Counted from the stretch's first letter, positions 54,261 to 63,359 are shown. The stretch: 64,000 bases of DNA from Rheinheimera pleomorphica (GCF_011634895.1 NZ_SIRR01000001.1:1-64000), one strand, 5' to 3'. Numbers and translations are program-made. The notes: generated by a model from the letters alone, not told the origin.

Positions 54261-55406
54261 CTACTCCTCACTGTGTTGCTGTTGCAACGGTAATAACATC
54301 TCAAAGCAGGCACCGCGCTCAGTTGCCACATAACGCACTGAGCCATGATGCGAGTGGGCCACCGCCTGTACCACGGCCAGCCCCAGGCCGGTACCACTGG
54401 CACGGCCGGTAACAAAGGGCTCAAACATACTGGCTTGTAGCGCCGGCGCCACCCCCGGGCCGTTATCAGTTACCCGCAATGACAGCATGCCCGAGGGTGC
54501 CACAGCAGGCATAACCTGCAGTTTAATCTCGGCGCCGCTGCCCGCGGCCTGAATGCTGTTTTGAATAAGATTTTGCAGGGCACCGCACAGGGCATTCTGA
54601 TTACCCAGCAGATACAGCGGCTCATTACCTGCGTTAAAAGAGCTGCAGCTAACACTAAAACGCACCTGATGTTGCTGTAGCAGGGCGTCGATGCTGCAGT
54701 TTAGCTGCGCCAGTAATTCGCTTACTGAAAACCGCGCAACCTGCTGTGCTGTGCCGCTGCGGGCAAACAACAGCATGTCATCTACCTGCCCGGCCAAATC
54801 GGTCAGGCGGGACAATAACTTTTGCTGAAACTGCTGTTGCACCTGCAGGGTCGCGCGCGGGTTGGCCAGGTTTTGCGCGTACAGCAGCGCCGCCGATAAC
54901 GGCGTACGAATTTGATGCGCCAGGGTAGCCATCATTTTGCCGAGCGTGGATAAACGCTGTAAATGCGATAACCGGCTTTGTAACTGCCGGGTTTCGGTCA
55001 GATCAGTTAACATAATCAATTGGCCCGGCTGACGGTATGGCTGCTGACTGTGCTGCTGCAGCGCACTGATTTCAAGCCTTACCCGGCGGCCATCCTTTAA
55101 TGACACTTCCAGGCCATCATCACTGCGTGGCCGAAAACAGCGGCCTATCACATCAAACCAGGCCTGGCCGAGCAAGGGGTCACCTAACAGCCTTAGCGCT
55201 GCCGGGTTAGCCTGATACACCATGCCACGCTGATCAAGCAGGATCACCGCCGCCGGTAACGCATGCAGTAACGGATCGGGCGCGACATCAGGTAGCACCT
55301 GCAACGGCGCGCGCGTCAACGCGGTCAGCGCTAACGGTGCTGTACGGTGTATGGCATCAGATTGGCTTAGCTCGCTGTGATAGGCTGCGGCACGCTGTGC
55401 TGACAT
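54261..55406 (-). CDS. flrB: Flagellar sensor histidine kinase FlrB
   Basis: 381 residues without membrane helices, so cytoplasmic. A PAS-like domain (about 45-130, ILLDQRGMVYQANPAALRLLG) precedes a HisKA domain with the phospho-histidine in ATLAHQIRTPL and a HATPase domain (NLIQNSIQAA, VTDNGPGV, GTGLGLAVVQ). It phosphorylates FlrC; the input is unknown. GGGGGAA precedes the ATG. Confidence 0.94.
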   Translation of the reverse strand: MSAQRAAAYHSELSQSDAIHRTAPLALTALTRAPLQVLPDVAPDPLLHALPAAVILLDQRGMVYQANPAALRLLGDPLLGQAWFDVIGRCFRPRSDDGLEVSLKDGRRVRLEISALQQHSQQPYRQPGQLIMLTDLTETRQLQSRLSHLQRLSTLGKMMATLAHQIRTPLSAALLYAQNLANPRATLQVQQQFQQKLLSRLTDLAGQVDDMLLFARSGTAQQVARFSVSELLAQLNCSIDALLQQHQVRFSVSCSSFNAGNEPLYLLGNQNALCGALQNLIQNSIQAAGSGAEIKLQVMPAVAPSGMLSLRVTDNGPGVAPALQASMFEPFVTGRASGTGLGLAVVQAVAHSHHGSVRYVATERGACFEMLLPLQQQHSEE

Positions 55407-55440
55407 AGTTCCCCCTGCAAATTACGTATCAGCAGTGACT

Positions 55441-55459
55441 ATGCAGACATTATGCCAGC
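55441..55459 (-). promoter_or_regulatory. Sigma-54 promoter of flrBC
   Basis: Read leftwards, GCTGGCATAATGTCTGCAT holds GG-N10-GC (GG at 55456-55455, GC at 55444-55443), CTGGCAT in the -24 box and TGCAT in the -12 box. It is 35 bp before the flrB ATG, after the flrA stop. In Vibrio cholerae flrBC is a FlrA/sigma-54 target. Confidence 0.82.
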
Positions 55460-55513
55460 AAAAAATTGATGTTATTTATATACTTAGCCGCGTCAAATCC
55501 CTGACAACGGCGC

Positions 55514-56968
55514 TTATTCGTCTTTGGCCAGGTTATATTTACGCATTTTTTCAACCAGGGTAGTCCGGCGCAGCCCCAATACTTCAGCGGCGCGGGCGAC
55601 AACAAACTCATGCCGTTCCAGTGCTTGTGAGATAAAACGAATTTCAAGTTCAGCAAGATATTCTTTTAAATCCAGGCCCTGCTCCGGCAATTGCTGCAAT
55701 GCACCCTCTGTACCACTCATATCTGGCGTGTCCTGCTCTGTCAGCTCATCGTCATCTGCGCTTTGGAACAACTCATTTAATAAGTCACGCTCCTGCAGGC
55801 TTTCCGGGTACTGCGGCACATAGCTCTCGACATCCAGATGACGATATTTCTGCGGCAGTTCGGCCACATCTACCACCTGATCGGGGTACATAATAACCAT
55901 CCGCTCCAGCAAATTGGCCAGCTCGCGCACATTACCCGGCCAGCTGTGCAATTGCAGGCTTTGCATCGCGTGTTCGGTAAATTTAACCGTGGCCTGGCTG
56001 TGTTTGGCCTGACGCTTTAACAGCTCAGCAATGAGCAGCGGTAAATCGTCAGTTCGCTCGCTCAGCGCTGGCGTTTCTATCGGAAACACATTGAGCCGGT
56101 AGTATAAATCTTCACGAAAGCTGTTTTCGCTAATCATCTGCTCTAAATCGCGGTGCGTGGCAGCCACAATACGCACATCGGCTTTTATCGCCTGGGTACC
56201 GCCGACCCGCTCATAGGTACGTTCTTGCAACACCCGCAGCAGTTTAACCTGCATATTCAGCGGCATATCGCCAATTTCGTCTAAAAACAGCGTCCCCCCC
56301 TGCGCCAGTTCAAAACGGCCTTTGCGGGTTGATATCGCGCCGGTAAAGGCACCTTTTTCATGGCCGAACAACTCGCTTTCCAGCAGTTCTGCCGGTATAG
56401 CGCCGCAATTAATTGGTACAAAGGGGCCATCAGCGCGGTTAGATAATAAATGAATATTACGGGCGACAACTTCTTTACCGGTACCGGATGGCCCCAGCAC
56501 CAACACATTGGCGTCGGTTTTGGCCACTTGCGAGATTAAAAACCGTACCTGCTGCATCGGCGGCGAATTCCCCACCATGCCATCAAATTTCAGGTTGACG
56601 CCTTGCTCGCGTTGCAATGGCAATAAACGGTGATATTGCTGACAATCCCGCAGCAGTTGCGTTAGCGTGGCATAAGCAAAAGGCTCACTGAGCAGGCCAA
56701 CGGCATTGGCATGTTGCAGTAACGGCTGCAGCGACTCACCCAGTAACAAAAATGCCGTTGCCGGGTAGCGTTGTAATAATTCCGCCTGTACCGGCTCAGC
56801 TAACGCCCCCAGTAGCACGACAGCCGGTGCATCAGCGCTTAAGCGCTGTGTTAACTCAGCCAGACTAAGCTGTTGGTGCGGCTCATGAATAAAGCTCAGC
56901 ACTGTGCTCAGTCTGCTACTACGGCCGCTTTGTTCATCAACAATATACAGTGAAGGAGTGTGTGACAT
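55514..56968 (-). CDS. flrA: Flagellar master regulator FlrA (FleQ), sigma-54 activator
   Basis: 484 residues: an N-terminal FleQ-type receiver-like domain (about 6-115) lacking the acidic phosphorylation pocket, an AAA+ domain with Walker A GPSGTGKE and GAFTGA, Walker [11 protein letters not shown], and a C-terminal Fis helix-turn-helix ([24 protein letters not shown]). It starts the flagellar hierarchy and is held in check by FlhG. A sigma-70-like promoter is visible upstream. The acidic linker before the HTH (about 400-440) is rather long. Confidence 0.95.
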   Translation of the reverse strand: MSHTPSLYIVDEQSGRSSRLSTVLSFIHEPHQQLSLAELTQRLSADAPAVVLLGALAEPVQAELLQRYPATAFLLLGESLQPLLQHANAVGLLSEPFAYATLTQLLRDCQQYHRLLPLQREQGVNLKFDGMVGNSPPMQQVRFLISQVAKTDANVLVLGPSGTGKEVVARNIHLLSNRADGPFVPINCGAIPAELLESELFGHEKGAFTGAISTRKGRFELAQGGTLFLDEIGDMPLNMQVKLLRVLQERTYERVGGTQAIKADVRIVAATHRDLEQMISENSFREDLYYRLNVFPIETPALSERTDDLPLLIAELLKRQAKHSQATVKFTEHAMQSLQLHSWPGNVRELANLLERMVIMYPDQVVDVAELPQKYRHLDVESYVPQYPESLQERDLLNELFQSADDDELTEQDTPDMSGTEGALQQLPEQGLDLKEYLAELEIRFISQALERHEFVVARAAEVLGLRRTTLVEKMRKYNLAKDE

Positions 56969-56997
56969 GCCGCTGCTTTTATTAGGCTTTTTACTGC

Positions 56998-57025
56998 ATT
57001 GTACTGTGCATCAGGCAGCTTGCAA
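56998..57025 (-). promoter_or_regulatory. Sigma-70-like promoter of flrA
   Basis: Leftward TTGCAA, 16 bases, TACAAT: 4 of 6 and 5 of 6 matches to the housekeeping consensus. The predicted start is about 20 bases before the flrA ATG. It is consistent with flrA as the class I gene. Confidence 0.55.
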
Positions 57026-57031
57026 GGCAAA

Positions 57032-57068
57032 ACGCTATTTTTTTGACACTGTGTCAAAAAAATAGCGT
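57032..57068. promoter_or_regulatory. 37-bp perfect palindrome between the flagellin gene and flrA
   Basis: ACGCTATTTTTTTGACAC, a central T, then the exact complement GTGTCAAAAAAATAGCGT. It begins 11 bp after the flagellin stop and ends just before the -35 of flrA. On the minus strand TTTTGCC follows the stem. It may end the flagellin transcript, be an operator for flrA, or do both. The symmetry (18 bp each side with none mismatched) is unusual. Confidence 0.7.
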
Positions 57069-57078
57069 CAGCATAACA

Positions 57079-57876
57079 TTAAGCCAATAACTGCAACGCC
57101 TGTTGCTGACTAATCCCCGCTTGGGCGCGCACGCTTAACGACGCCTGAGTTAAAATATCGGCAGAAGCCTTTTGCGCTGTCGCCTGGGCAAAGTCAGCAT
57201 CTTCAATCCGGCTTCTGGCCTGTGCCTGATTAATTTGCTGGTTATTCAGGTTACGCGCCTGCTCTGCAAAACTGTTGATACTGGCACCGGCATCCGCCTG
57301 CAAGCCGCTGACAAATTCAGTAGCCTGCGTCAATGTGCTATTCGCTGCAGCCGCGCCAGCCTGGCTGGTTAAATCAATGTTAAACACATTTTGTGCACTG
57401 AGTGCCGCGCCAACATCCTCAACCTTAAGGTTAAGATTGCTCTGGCCGCTGTTAAAGGCAATATCCTGGTCATTAAACAGTGCCACGCCACCAAAACTGG
57501 CCGTTTGCAGCGTATTTTGCACGTTATCCAGATAACCCTGCGCCTGCTGTTGCAATGCCTGCCGATCGGCATCGGTATAGATACCGTTGCCGGCGGCCAC
57601 CGCCAGGGTATTTACCTGCGACAAATCGGTATTAATGTTTTGCAGGCTTTGCTCATACACCTGTGCCAGGCCTATGCCATCGTATAAATTGCGCTGGCCT
57701 TGCGAGGCTTCATTTACCGCGCTGGTTAAGCGGTTGGCGATCTGTAGCCCCGCCGCGTCATCAGCTGCGCTGTTAATACGCTTGGCACTGGCCAGTTTTT
57801 CTGCTTGTTTTTGCTGGGTTTGCAGCAAAGTGTTTAATCTTTCCTGCCCCTGAGGTTGATTGCCAATTTTCATCAT
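57079..57876 (-). CDS. Short divergent flagellin
   Basis: 265 residues. Flagellin hallmarks are present: RINSAADDAAGLQIANRL near 33-50, DGIGLAQVYEQSLQNI, ASFGGVALFND, a C-terminal ARSRIEDADFAQATAQ and AQAGISQQQALQLLA. Missing are the usual first residues (xINTNxxSLxAQ) and the RLSSG motif (here KLASA). There is almost no variable D2/D3 region, so only the D0/D1 core is encoded. It stands between flrA and the legionaminic acid operon. A second Met codon follows the first. Ser/Thr residues in the central part could accept sugars, but that is a guess. No convincing sigma-28 or sigma-54 promoter was found in the 259-bp upstream gap. Confidence 0.85.
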   Translation of the reverse strand: MMKIGNQPQGQERLNTLLQTQQKQAEKLASAKRINSAADDAAGLQIANRLTSAVNEASQGQRNLYDGIGLAQVYEQSLQNINTDLSQVNTLAVAAGNGIYTDADRQALQQQAQGYLDNVQNTLQTASFGGVALFNDQDIAFNSGQSNLNLKVEDVGAALSAQNVFNIDLTSQAGAAAANSTLTQATEFVSGLQADAGASINSFAEQARNLNNQQINQAQARSRIEDADFAQATAQKASADILTQASLSVRAQAGISQQQALQLLA

Positions 57877-58063
57877 CCGCTCCGCTACCGTAACACTACT
57901 CTCAACACAGCCGCCACCACTGCGGCCCGCTTCGCTTAATATTAACTACTTAAGTATAGCGCTATCGCGACGGGCTTTCTGTGCCAGACACGGATTTAAA
58001 GCAGAATGTTATTTAAATGCCTGATATAGTTGAGATAGCATTTGGCAGCAGAGAATAACCGGG

Positions 58064-58090
58064 TTAAGTTTTTACCCCTGCTGCCGATAC
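58064..58090 (+). promoter_or_regulatory. FliA/sigma-28-like promoter of the legionaminic acid operon
   Basis: TTAAGTTT, 11 bases, GCCGATAC: 14 of 16 positions agree with TAAAGTTT-N11-GCCGATAA with exact spacing. The predicted start is about 40 bp before the legB GTG. It places the sugar operon under the flagellar sigma factor encoded in the same window. Confidence 0.75.
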
Positions 58091-58135
58091 ATAATACGCA
58101 GTACAACCGTTTTATCGCCATGCGGAGACAAACAG

Positions 58136-59326
58136 GTGACGGACATTTTAACGCTGATAGGCCGCAGCCAGCCTTTATTTACCGACGATATTACCAGCCA
58201 CGAAGCCAGACTGAGCGATATAGTGTCACAAAGCCGCTTTCTGGTATTAGGTGGCGCCGGCTCTATCGGGCAGGCGGTATGTAAAGAGATCTTCCGCCGC
58301 CAGCCGAAAAAGCTGCATGTCGTGGATATCAGTGAAAATAACCTGGTAGAGCTGGTACGGGATATCCGCTCTGGCCTGGGCTATATCAACGGTGATTTTC
58401 AAACCTTCGCCCTGGATATTGGCTCTATAGAATTTGATGCCTTTTTTGCCAATGACGGTCAGTATGATTATGTGTTGAATCTGTCGGCACTTAAACATGT
58501 GCGCAGCGAGAAAGACCCCTATACGCTGATGCGGATGATCGACGTGAATATTCTCAACACTGACAAAACCATCCGTCTGGCAATCGCAAAAGGCTGTCGC
58601 AAGTATTTCTGCGTCTCAACCGACAAAGCGGCGAATCCGGTCAATATGATGGGCGCCTCTAAACGCATTATGGAGCTGTTTTTACAGCACCACAGCCAGC
58701 AAATCAGTATTTCTACCGCCCGCTTTGCCAATGTGGCCTTTTCCGATGGCTCTTTGTTACATGGTTTTAATCAGCGGCTGGAAAAACTGCAGCCAATAGC
58801 AGCACCAAACGATATAAAGCGCTACTTTGTTACACCTAAAGAGTCTGGCGAACTGTGCCTGATGTCGTGCATTTTCGGCGACAATGGCGACATTTTCTTC
58901 CCAAAACTCAGTGAAGAGTTGCATTTAATTACTTTTGCCGACATTGCGGTTAAATATCTGCAGCAGCGAGGTTACAGCGCTGTGCTGTGTGATAACGAAC
59001 AACAGGCGCGTGAACAGGTACGCACCTTGAGTAGCGAAAATAAGTGGCCCTGCGTGTTCAGCACCAGCGACACCACCGGCGAGAAAGACTTTGAAGAGTT
59101 TTTTACTGAGGATGAAACCTTAGATATGCAGCGCTTTGCCAAGCTGGGCATTATCAAAAATGCGCCGCAACAGCACAGTGACCAGCTGCAGTATTTTGTC
59201 GATAGCATCAACGCTTTCAAGCAAGCCAGACAGTGGGACAAGGCCGCTTTGGTGCGCTTATTTCAGCAAATGCTGCCGCAGTTTGGCCATAAAGAAACCG
59301 GCCGCTATCTGGACAGTAAAATGTAA
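58136..59326 (+). CDS. legB: UDP/GDP-N-acetylglucosamine 4,6-dehydratase (LegB/PseB-like)
   Basis: 396 residues starting at GTG, with GGAG nine bases before it. The NAD motif is LVLGGAGSIGQAV at about 38-50. The catalytic Tyr of the SDR fold is replaced by Met in MGASK (with STDKAANPVN just before), as in PseB/FlaA1 dehydratases. It makes the 4-keto-6-deoxy sugar, the first step from activated GlcNAc to nonulosonic acids. It is the first gene of the plus-strand operon and is preceded by a sigma-28-like promoter. PseB-like inverting activity is possible, but the downstream genes fit the legionaminic route. Confidence 0.85.
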   Translation: MTDILTLIGRSQPLFTDDITSHEARLSDIVSQSRFLVLGGAGSIGQAVCKEIFRRQPKKLHVVDISENNLVELVRDIRSGLGYINGDFQTFALDIGSIEFDAFFANDGQYDYVLNLSALKHVRSEKDPYTLMRMIDVNILNTDKTIRLAIAKGCRKYFCVSTDKAANPVNMMGASKRIMELFLQHHSQQISISTARFANVAFSDGSLLHGFNQRLEKLQPIAAPNDIKRYFVTPKESGELCLMSCIFGDNGDIFFPKLSEELHLITFADIAVKYLQQRGYSAVLCDNEQQAREQVRTLSSENKWPCVFSTSDTTGEKDFEEFFTEDETLDMQRFAKLGIIKNAPQQHSDQLQYFVDSINAFKQARQWDKAALVRLFQQMLPQFGHKETGRYLDSKM

Positions 59327-59346
59327 CTTCTGGCTATGGGCATCTC

Positions 59347-60492
59347 ATGAACGAAAAAATTATTGCTTTTATCCGTCAGCTGTATCAGACCAATGCCAGC
59401 ATCCCACTGCACGCACCCTACTTTAGCGGTAAAGAACGGCAATATCTGAGCGATACCCTAGACAGTACCTTTGTCTCCAGCGTTGGTAAATACGTTGATC
59501 AGTTTGAACAGCAAATTCAGACCTTTACCGGCTGCACCAAAGCTGTCGCCACGGTCAATGGCACCGCAGCCCTACACAGTGCGCTGTATATGGCCGGCGT
59601 TAAAGCCGGCGATCTGGTGATTACCCAACCACTGACCTTTGTTGCCACCTGTAATGCCTTGTACCACATGGGGGCTGAACCGGTTTTTGTCGATGTCAGC
59701 CTGGATACGCTGTCACTGTGTCCGCAAGCATTGCTGCAATTTTTGCAGCAACAGGCCGCTACCGATGCCGCAGGCTGTTTCCTGAAAAGCACTGGCCAGC
59801 GGATTAAAGCGGTGATGCCGATGCATACCTTTGGCCACCCGGCCGCGCTGGATGAGCTGCTGCAGATATGTCAGCAATGGCAATTAATATTGGTAGAAGA
59901 TGCCGCTGAGAGCCTGGGCTCGTTTTACAAAGGCCGGCACACAGGAACCATCGGCCAATTTGCTGCCCTAAGCTTTAACGGCAATAAAATTATCACCACT
60001 GGCGGTGGCGGTATGCTGCTGTGCGCCAATGCAGCAGATGGCGCACATGCCAAACACCTGACGACCACGGCCAAGGTAGCGCACCGCTGGGAGTTTTATC
60101 ACGACGAGCCCGGCTTTAACTATCGCTTGCCCAATTTAAATGCCGCACTCGGCTGTGCTCAGATGGAGTCTCTGCCTTATTTCTTGCAGCAAAAACGCAA
60201 AGTCGCGATGCACTACAAAGCCTTTTTTGCCGCGACTGACTATCAGTTTATAGATGAACCGGCACAGTGCAGCGCTAATTTTTGGTTAAACGCTGTGCTG
60301 TGTCCGGATCAGCAGCGGCGCGACGCCTTATTGCAAAGCACGAATGACGCCGGCGTAATGACCCGCCCGGTATGGCAGCTAATGCATCATTTGCCGGCGT
60401 TTAAACAAGCGCTGCGTGGCGATTTACGCTGCGCTGAAGATATCGCCAGCCGGCTGGTTAACCTGCCCAGCAGTGTAACGGAGGCGCTGTAA
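59347..60492 (+). CDS. legC: LegC-like PLP-dependent aminotransferase
   Basis: 381 residues of the DegT/DnrJ/EryC1 family. PLP-lysine is in SFNGNKIITTGGGGM, the aspartate-containing VEDAAESLGS is upstream and ATVNGTAALHSAL near 70. It would aminate the 4-keto sugar to the 4-amino-6-deoxy compound. It follows legB by 20 bp and shares its last base with the next gene. Confidence 0.87.
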   Translation: MNEKIIAFIRQLYQTNASIPLHAPYFSGKERQYLSDTLDSTFVSSVGKYVDQFEQQIQTFTGCTKAVATVNGTAALHSALYMAGVKAGDLVITQPLTFVATCNALYHMGAEPVFVDVSLDTLSLCPQALLQFLQQQAATDAAGCFLKSTGQRIKAVMPMHTFGHPAALDELLQICQQWQLILVEDAAESLGSFYKGRHTGTIGQFAALSFNGNKIITTGGGGMLLCANAADGAHAKHLTTTAKVAHRWEFYHDEPGFNYRLPNLNAALGCAQMESLPYFLQQKRKVAMHYKAFFAATDYQFIDEPAQCSANFWLNAVLCPDQQRRDALLQSTNDAGVMTRPVWQLMHHLPAFKQALRGDLRCAEDIASRLVNLPSSVTEAL

Positions 60493-61661
60493 TGTCAAAC
60501 GCTGAAATGCAGAAAAAAGTGGCGGTCTTTACCGGTACCCGCGCTGAATACGGTTTACTGTACTGGCTATTGCATGACATTAAAGCCGATGCCGATTTAC
60601 AGTTACAACTGATTGTTTCCGGCAGCCACTTGTCGCCGGAATTTGGCCTGACTTACCGCCAGATAGAGCAGGATGGCTTTGTTATAAATGAAAAAATAGA
60701 TATGTTGCTGTCCTCCGACACCGCTGCCGCTACGGTTAAAAGCATGGGTATAGCGCTGCTTGGTCTGGCTGATGCACTGCAGCGTTTGCAACCTGACGTG
60801 CTAGTGCTACTGGGTGATCGCTACGAAGCACTGGCCGCTGCGCAGGCCGCGATGTTAATGAAGGTGCCGGTACTGCATTTACACGGTGGTGAAATCACTG
60901 AAGGTGCTACGGATGATGCTATCCGCCATGCGATCACGAAACTGAGCTACCTGCATGGCACTGCAACCGAGGCTTATCGTCAGCGCGTGATCCAACTTGG
61001 CGAAAGCCCACAGCGGGTAGTCAATGTTGGCGCGCTGGGGTTGGAACAGCTGCATCGCGCCAGCTTGTTAACGAAACAGCAGCTGACGGACGAACTCAAT
61101 TTTGATTTAAGTAAACCCTATTTTGTGGTCACCTATCACCCGGTAACGCTGGCTGATGAACCGGCGCAGCAAAGCTTTGCCGCCCTGCTGAACGCGTTGG
61201 AACAATTTCCTGAGCACCACATAATCCTCACCTACCCTAACGCTGATGCCGGCGGGCGCAGCATTATGACCCTGCTGCAAAACTATGCTGTGGCCCGGCC
61301 GAAGCGGGTACTGGCGGTGGCGTCACTGGGCCATCTGCGCTACCTCAGTGCCGTTAAACATGCCACGGCAGTTATTGGTAATTCCTCCAGCGGCATTATT
61401 GAAGTGCCGTCACTGGGCGTACCTACGGTCAATATTGGCCGCCGTCAGCAAGGCCGGCTGTGTGCCGGCTCTGTTATTCACTGCGACGCGACACAGGCCG
61501 CCATTGCAGCTGCCATTAGCCAGGCACTGGCCGCACGCCCGGGTGCGAATGACAACCCCTACGATACCGGTAACTGCAGCCAGCGTATTATTTCGATGCT
61601 GAAGCAGCTTCACTTTGACCCGGTAAAAACCTTTTATGATTTACCAGGAACATCAACATGA
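60492..61661 (+). CDS. legG: Hydrolysing UDP-sugar 2-epimerase (LegG/NeuC-like)
   Basis: 389 residues. VFTGTRAEYGLLYWLL at the start, LLGDRYEALAAAQAAM with HLHGGEITEG, GNSSSGIIEVPSLGVPTVNIG near the end are those of NeuC/LegG. It removes the nucleotide while inverting C2 to give 2,4-diacetamido-2,4,6-trideoxymannose. It differs from the non-hydrolysing wecB at the other end of the window. It overlaps legI by ATGA. Confidence 0.9.
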   Translation: MSNAEMQKKVAVFTGTRAEYGLLYWLLHDIKADADLQLQLIVSGSHLSPEFGLTYRQIEQDGFVINEKIDMLLSSDTAAATVKSMGIALLGLADALQRLQPDVLVLLGDRYEALAAAQAAMLMKVPVLHLHGGEITEGATDDAIRHAITKLSYLHGTATEAYRQRVIQLGESPQRVVNVGALGLEQLHRASLLTKQQLTDELNFDLSKPYFVVTYHPVTLADEPAQQSFAALLNALEQFPEHHIILTYPNADAGGRSIMTLLQNYAVARPKRVLAVASLGHLRYLSAVKHATAVIGNSSSGIIEVPSLGVPTVNIGRRQQGRLCAGSVIHCDATQAAIAAAISQALAARPGANDNPYDTGNCSQRIISMLKQLHFDPVKTFYDLPGTST

Positions 61662-62731
61662 CACTGATAATTGCTGAAGCCGGCGTAAACCATAACGGTG
61701 ATGAAGAAATGGCATTTGCTCTGGTCGATGCCGCTGTGGCCGCCGGTGCCGACATTGTTAAATTTCAAACCTTTAATGCTAAAGCGCTAGCGACAGCAGC
61801 GGCACAGCAAGCTGATTATCAGCGCACTAATACCGGCCAGATTGAGTCGCAGCTGGCCATGTTACGTCGGCTTGAATTAAGTTATGACGCTCACCTGCGG
61901 CTGCAGGCGTATTGTCAGCAACAAGGTATCGGTTTTTTATCCACCGCCTTTGATGAACAAAGCCTGCAGTTTTTACTCGGGCCACTGAAGCTGACACGGC
62001 TGAAAATCCCTTCCGGTGAAATAACCAATGCCCCTTTTGTGCTGCAACACGCCAGAAGCGGGCACGACCTGATAGTATCCACCGGCATGGCGGATCTGGC
62101 AGAAATTAAAGCCGCTCTTGGGGTTATTGCTTTTGGCTACATCGCCACAACCGATGCCCAACCGTCACAACAAGCATTTAATCAGGCTTTTGCCAGCGAG
62201 CAAGGCCAACTCGCTTTGCGCCAGAAAGTCACCCTGCTGCATTGCACCACAGAGTACCCGGCACCGCCTGAGGATATTAATTTAACCGCGATGGACACCA
62301 TGGCGGCGACTTTTTCTCTGCCGGTGGGCTACTCTGATCATAGTGCAGGCATCCATATTGCCATAGCCGCCGTCGCCCGGGGCGCTACAGTAATAGAAAA
62401 GCACTTTACCCTGGATAGATCCCTGCCTGGACCGGATCATAAGGCCTCACTTGAACCGGCAGAATTACAGAATATGGTCAGCGCCATACGTGATGTTAAT
62501 CTGGCAATGGGTGATGGTATTAAACGGCCGGCGCCATCAGAGATCGCCAACAAAGCTGTCGCCAGAAAAAGCCTGGTCGCCGCTTGCGCAATCCGCGCCG
62601 GCGACACTTTAACCGCAGCGCATATTGCCTGTAAAAGGCCCGGCAACGGTATCAGTCCGCAGCGTTACTGGGAACTTTTAGGGACAGTGGCCAAATACGA
62701 TTTTGCTGAAGGAGACTTGCTTGCAGACTAA
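61658..62731 (+). CDS. legI: N,N'-diacetyllegionaminic acid synthase (LegI/NeuB-like)
   Basis: 357 residues. The NeuB TIM barrel has IIAEAGVNHNGDEEMA, VKFQTFNA, KIPSGEITN, VSTGMA, HCTTEYPAP, GYSDHS and IEKHFTLDRSLPGPDH. A C-terminal SAF antifreeze-like domain (about 295-357) follows. It condenses the hexose with phosphoenolpyruvate. The substrate (legionaminic, pseudaminic or sialic acid) is inferred from context. Confidence 0.9.
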   Translation: MTLIIAEAGVNHNGDEEMAFALVDAAVAAGADIVKFQTFNAKALATAAAQQADYQRTNTGQIESQLAMLRRLELSYDAHLRLQAYCQQQGIGFLSTAFDEQSLQFLLGPLKLTRLKIPSGEITNAPFVLQHARSGHDLIVSTGMADLAEIKAALGVIAFGYIATTDAQPSQQAFNQAFASEQGQLALRQKVTLLHCTTEYPAPPEDINLTAMDTMAATFSLPVGYSDHSAGIHIAIAAVARGATVIEKHFTLDRSLPGPDHKASLEPAELQNMVSAIRDVNLAMGDGIKRPAPSEIANKAVARKSLVAACAIRAGDTLTAAHIACKRPGNGISPQRYWELLGTVAKYDFAEGDLLAD

Positions 62732-63359
62732 GCACCTGATCCTGCTCGGCGGCGGTGGCCATGCCAAAGTGCTGCTGTCTATGCTTATGAAACAGCACAA
62801 TGTTCCAAGCGCTGTATGTGCCATGCAAGCGCCGCAATCGGCCATGTTTAGCGCTATTCCCTTTTTGGGGGATGACAGTGCCCTATTGCAGTATCCAGCC
62901 GAAACAACCTTACTGATAAATGGTGTTGGCGCTTTACCGGGTAGCAAGGCGCGGCAGCAGCTATTTGAACGCTTCAGCGCACTGGGCTACCGCTTTGCTT
63001 CGGTTATTGCCAAAGAGGCCCTGATCGACCCGCATTGTACGCTGGGAGAAGGCGTACAAATTATGCCTGGCGCTATCGTTAATGCTGACAGCCAGATTGC
63101 CGATAACGTTATTATCAACACAGCTGCCATTATTGAACATGACTGTGTGTTACAGCGCCATACTATTGTTAGCCCGGGCGCTATCCTGTGTGGCGGCGTA
63201 AACTGTGGAGAAAACAGTTACATTGGCGCAGGCGCTACTGTCATACAGGGGCTGACACTGGGCAGCAATAGCATCGTTGCCGCAGGCACTACCGTGGTAC
63301 GTAACTTGCTAGATAATCAGAGCATTTACGGCGCCAAGTCTGTCATTAAAGTGAAATGA
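62721..63359 (+). CDS. NeuD/LegH-like sugar O- or N-acyltransferase
   Basis: 212 residues from TTG at 62721, which has AAGGAG at the best spacing; a TTG at 62703 also opens the frame. A PglD-type N-terminal Rossmann part (LILLGGGGHAKVLLSML) precedes a left-handed beta-helix of hexapeptide repeats (about 100-205) with IIEHDCVL near 135 supplying the likely catalytic His. It overlaps the end of legI by 11 bases. It should acetylate the 4-amino sugar (LegH role) or a nonulosonic acid (NeuD role). Confidence 0.85.
   Translation: MQTKHLILLGGGGHAKVLLSMLMKQHNVPSAVCAMQAPQSAMFSAIPFLGDDSALLQYPAETTLLINGVGALPGSKARQQLFERFSALGYRFASVIAKEALIDPHCTLGEGVQIMPGAIVNADSQIADNVIINTAAIIEHDCVLQRHTIVSPGAILCGGVNCGENSYIGAGATVIQGLTLGSNSIVAAGTTVVRNLLDNQSIYGAKSVIKVK

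Noticed and set aside
57985-58000. TGGCACAGAAAGCCC upstream of the flagellin gene as a sigma-54 site
   Set aside because: The -24 part is perfect, but the -12 part lacks TTGC and the GG-N10 position holds CC instead of GC.
58111-58118. GGCGATAA on the minus strand upstream of the flagellin gene
   Set aside because: It resembles a sigma-28 -10 box, but the matching -35 position (CACCTGTT) agrees at only three of eight bases and it is over 230 bp from the gene.
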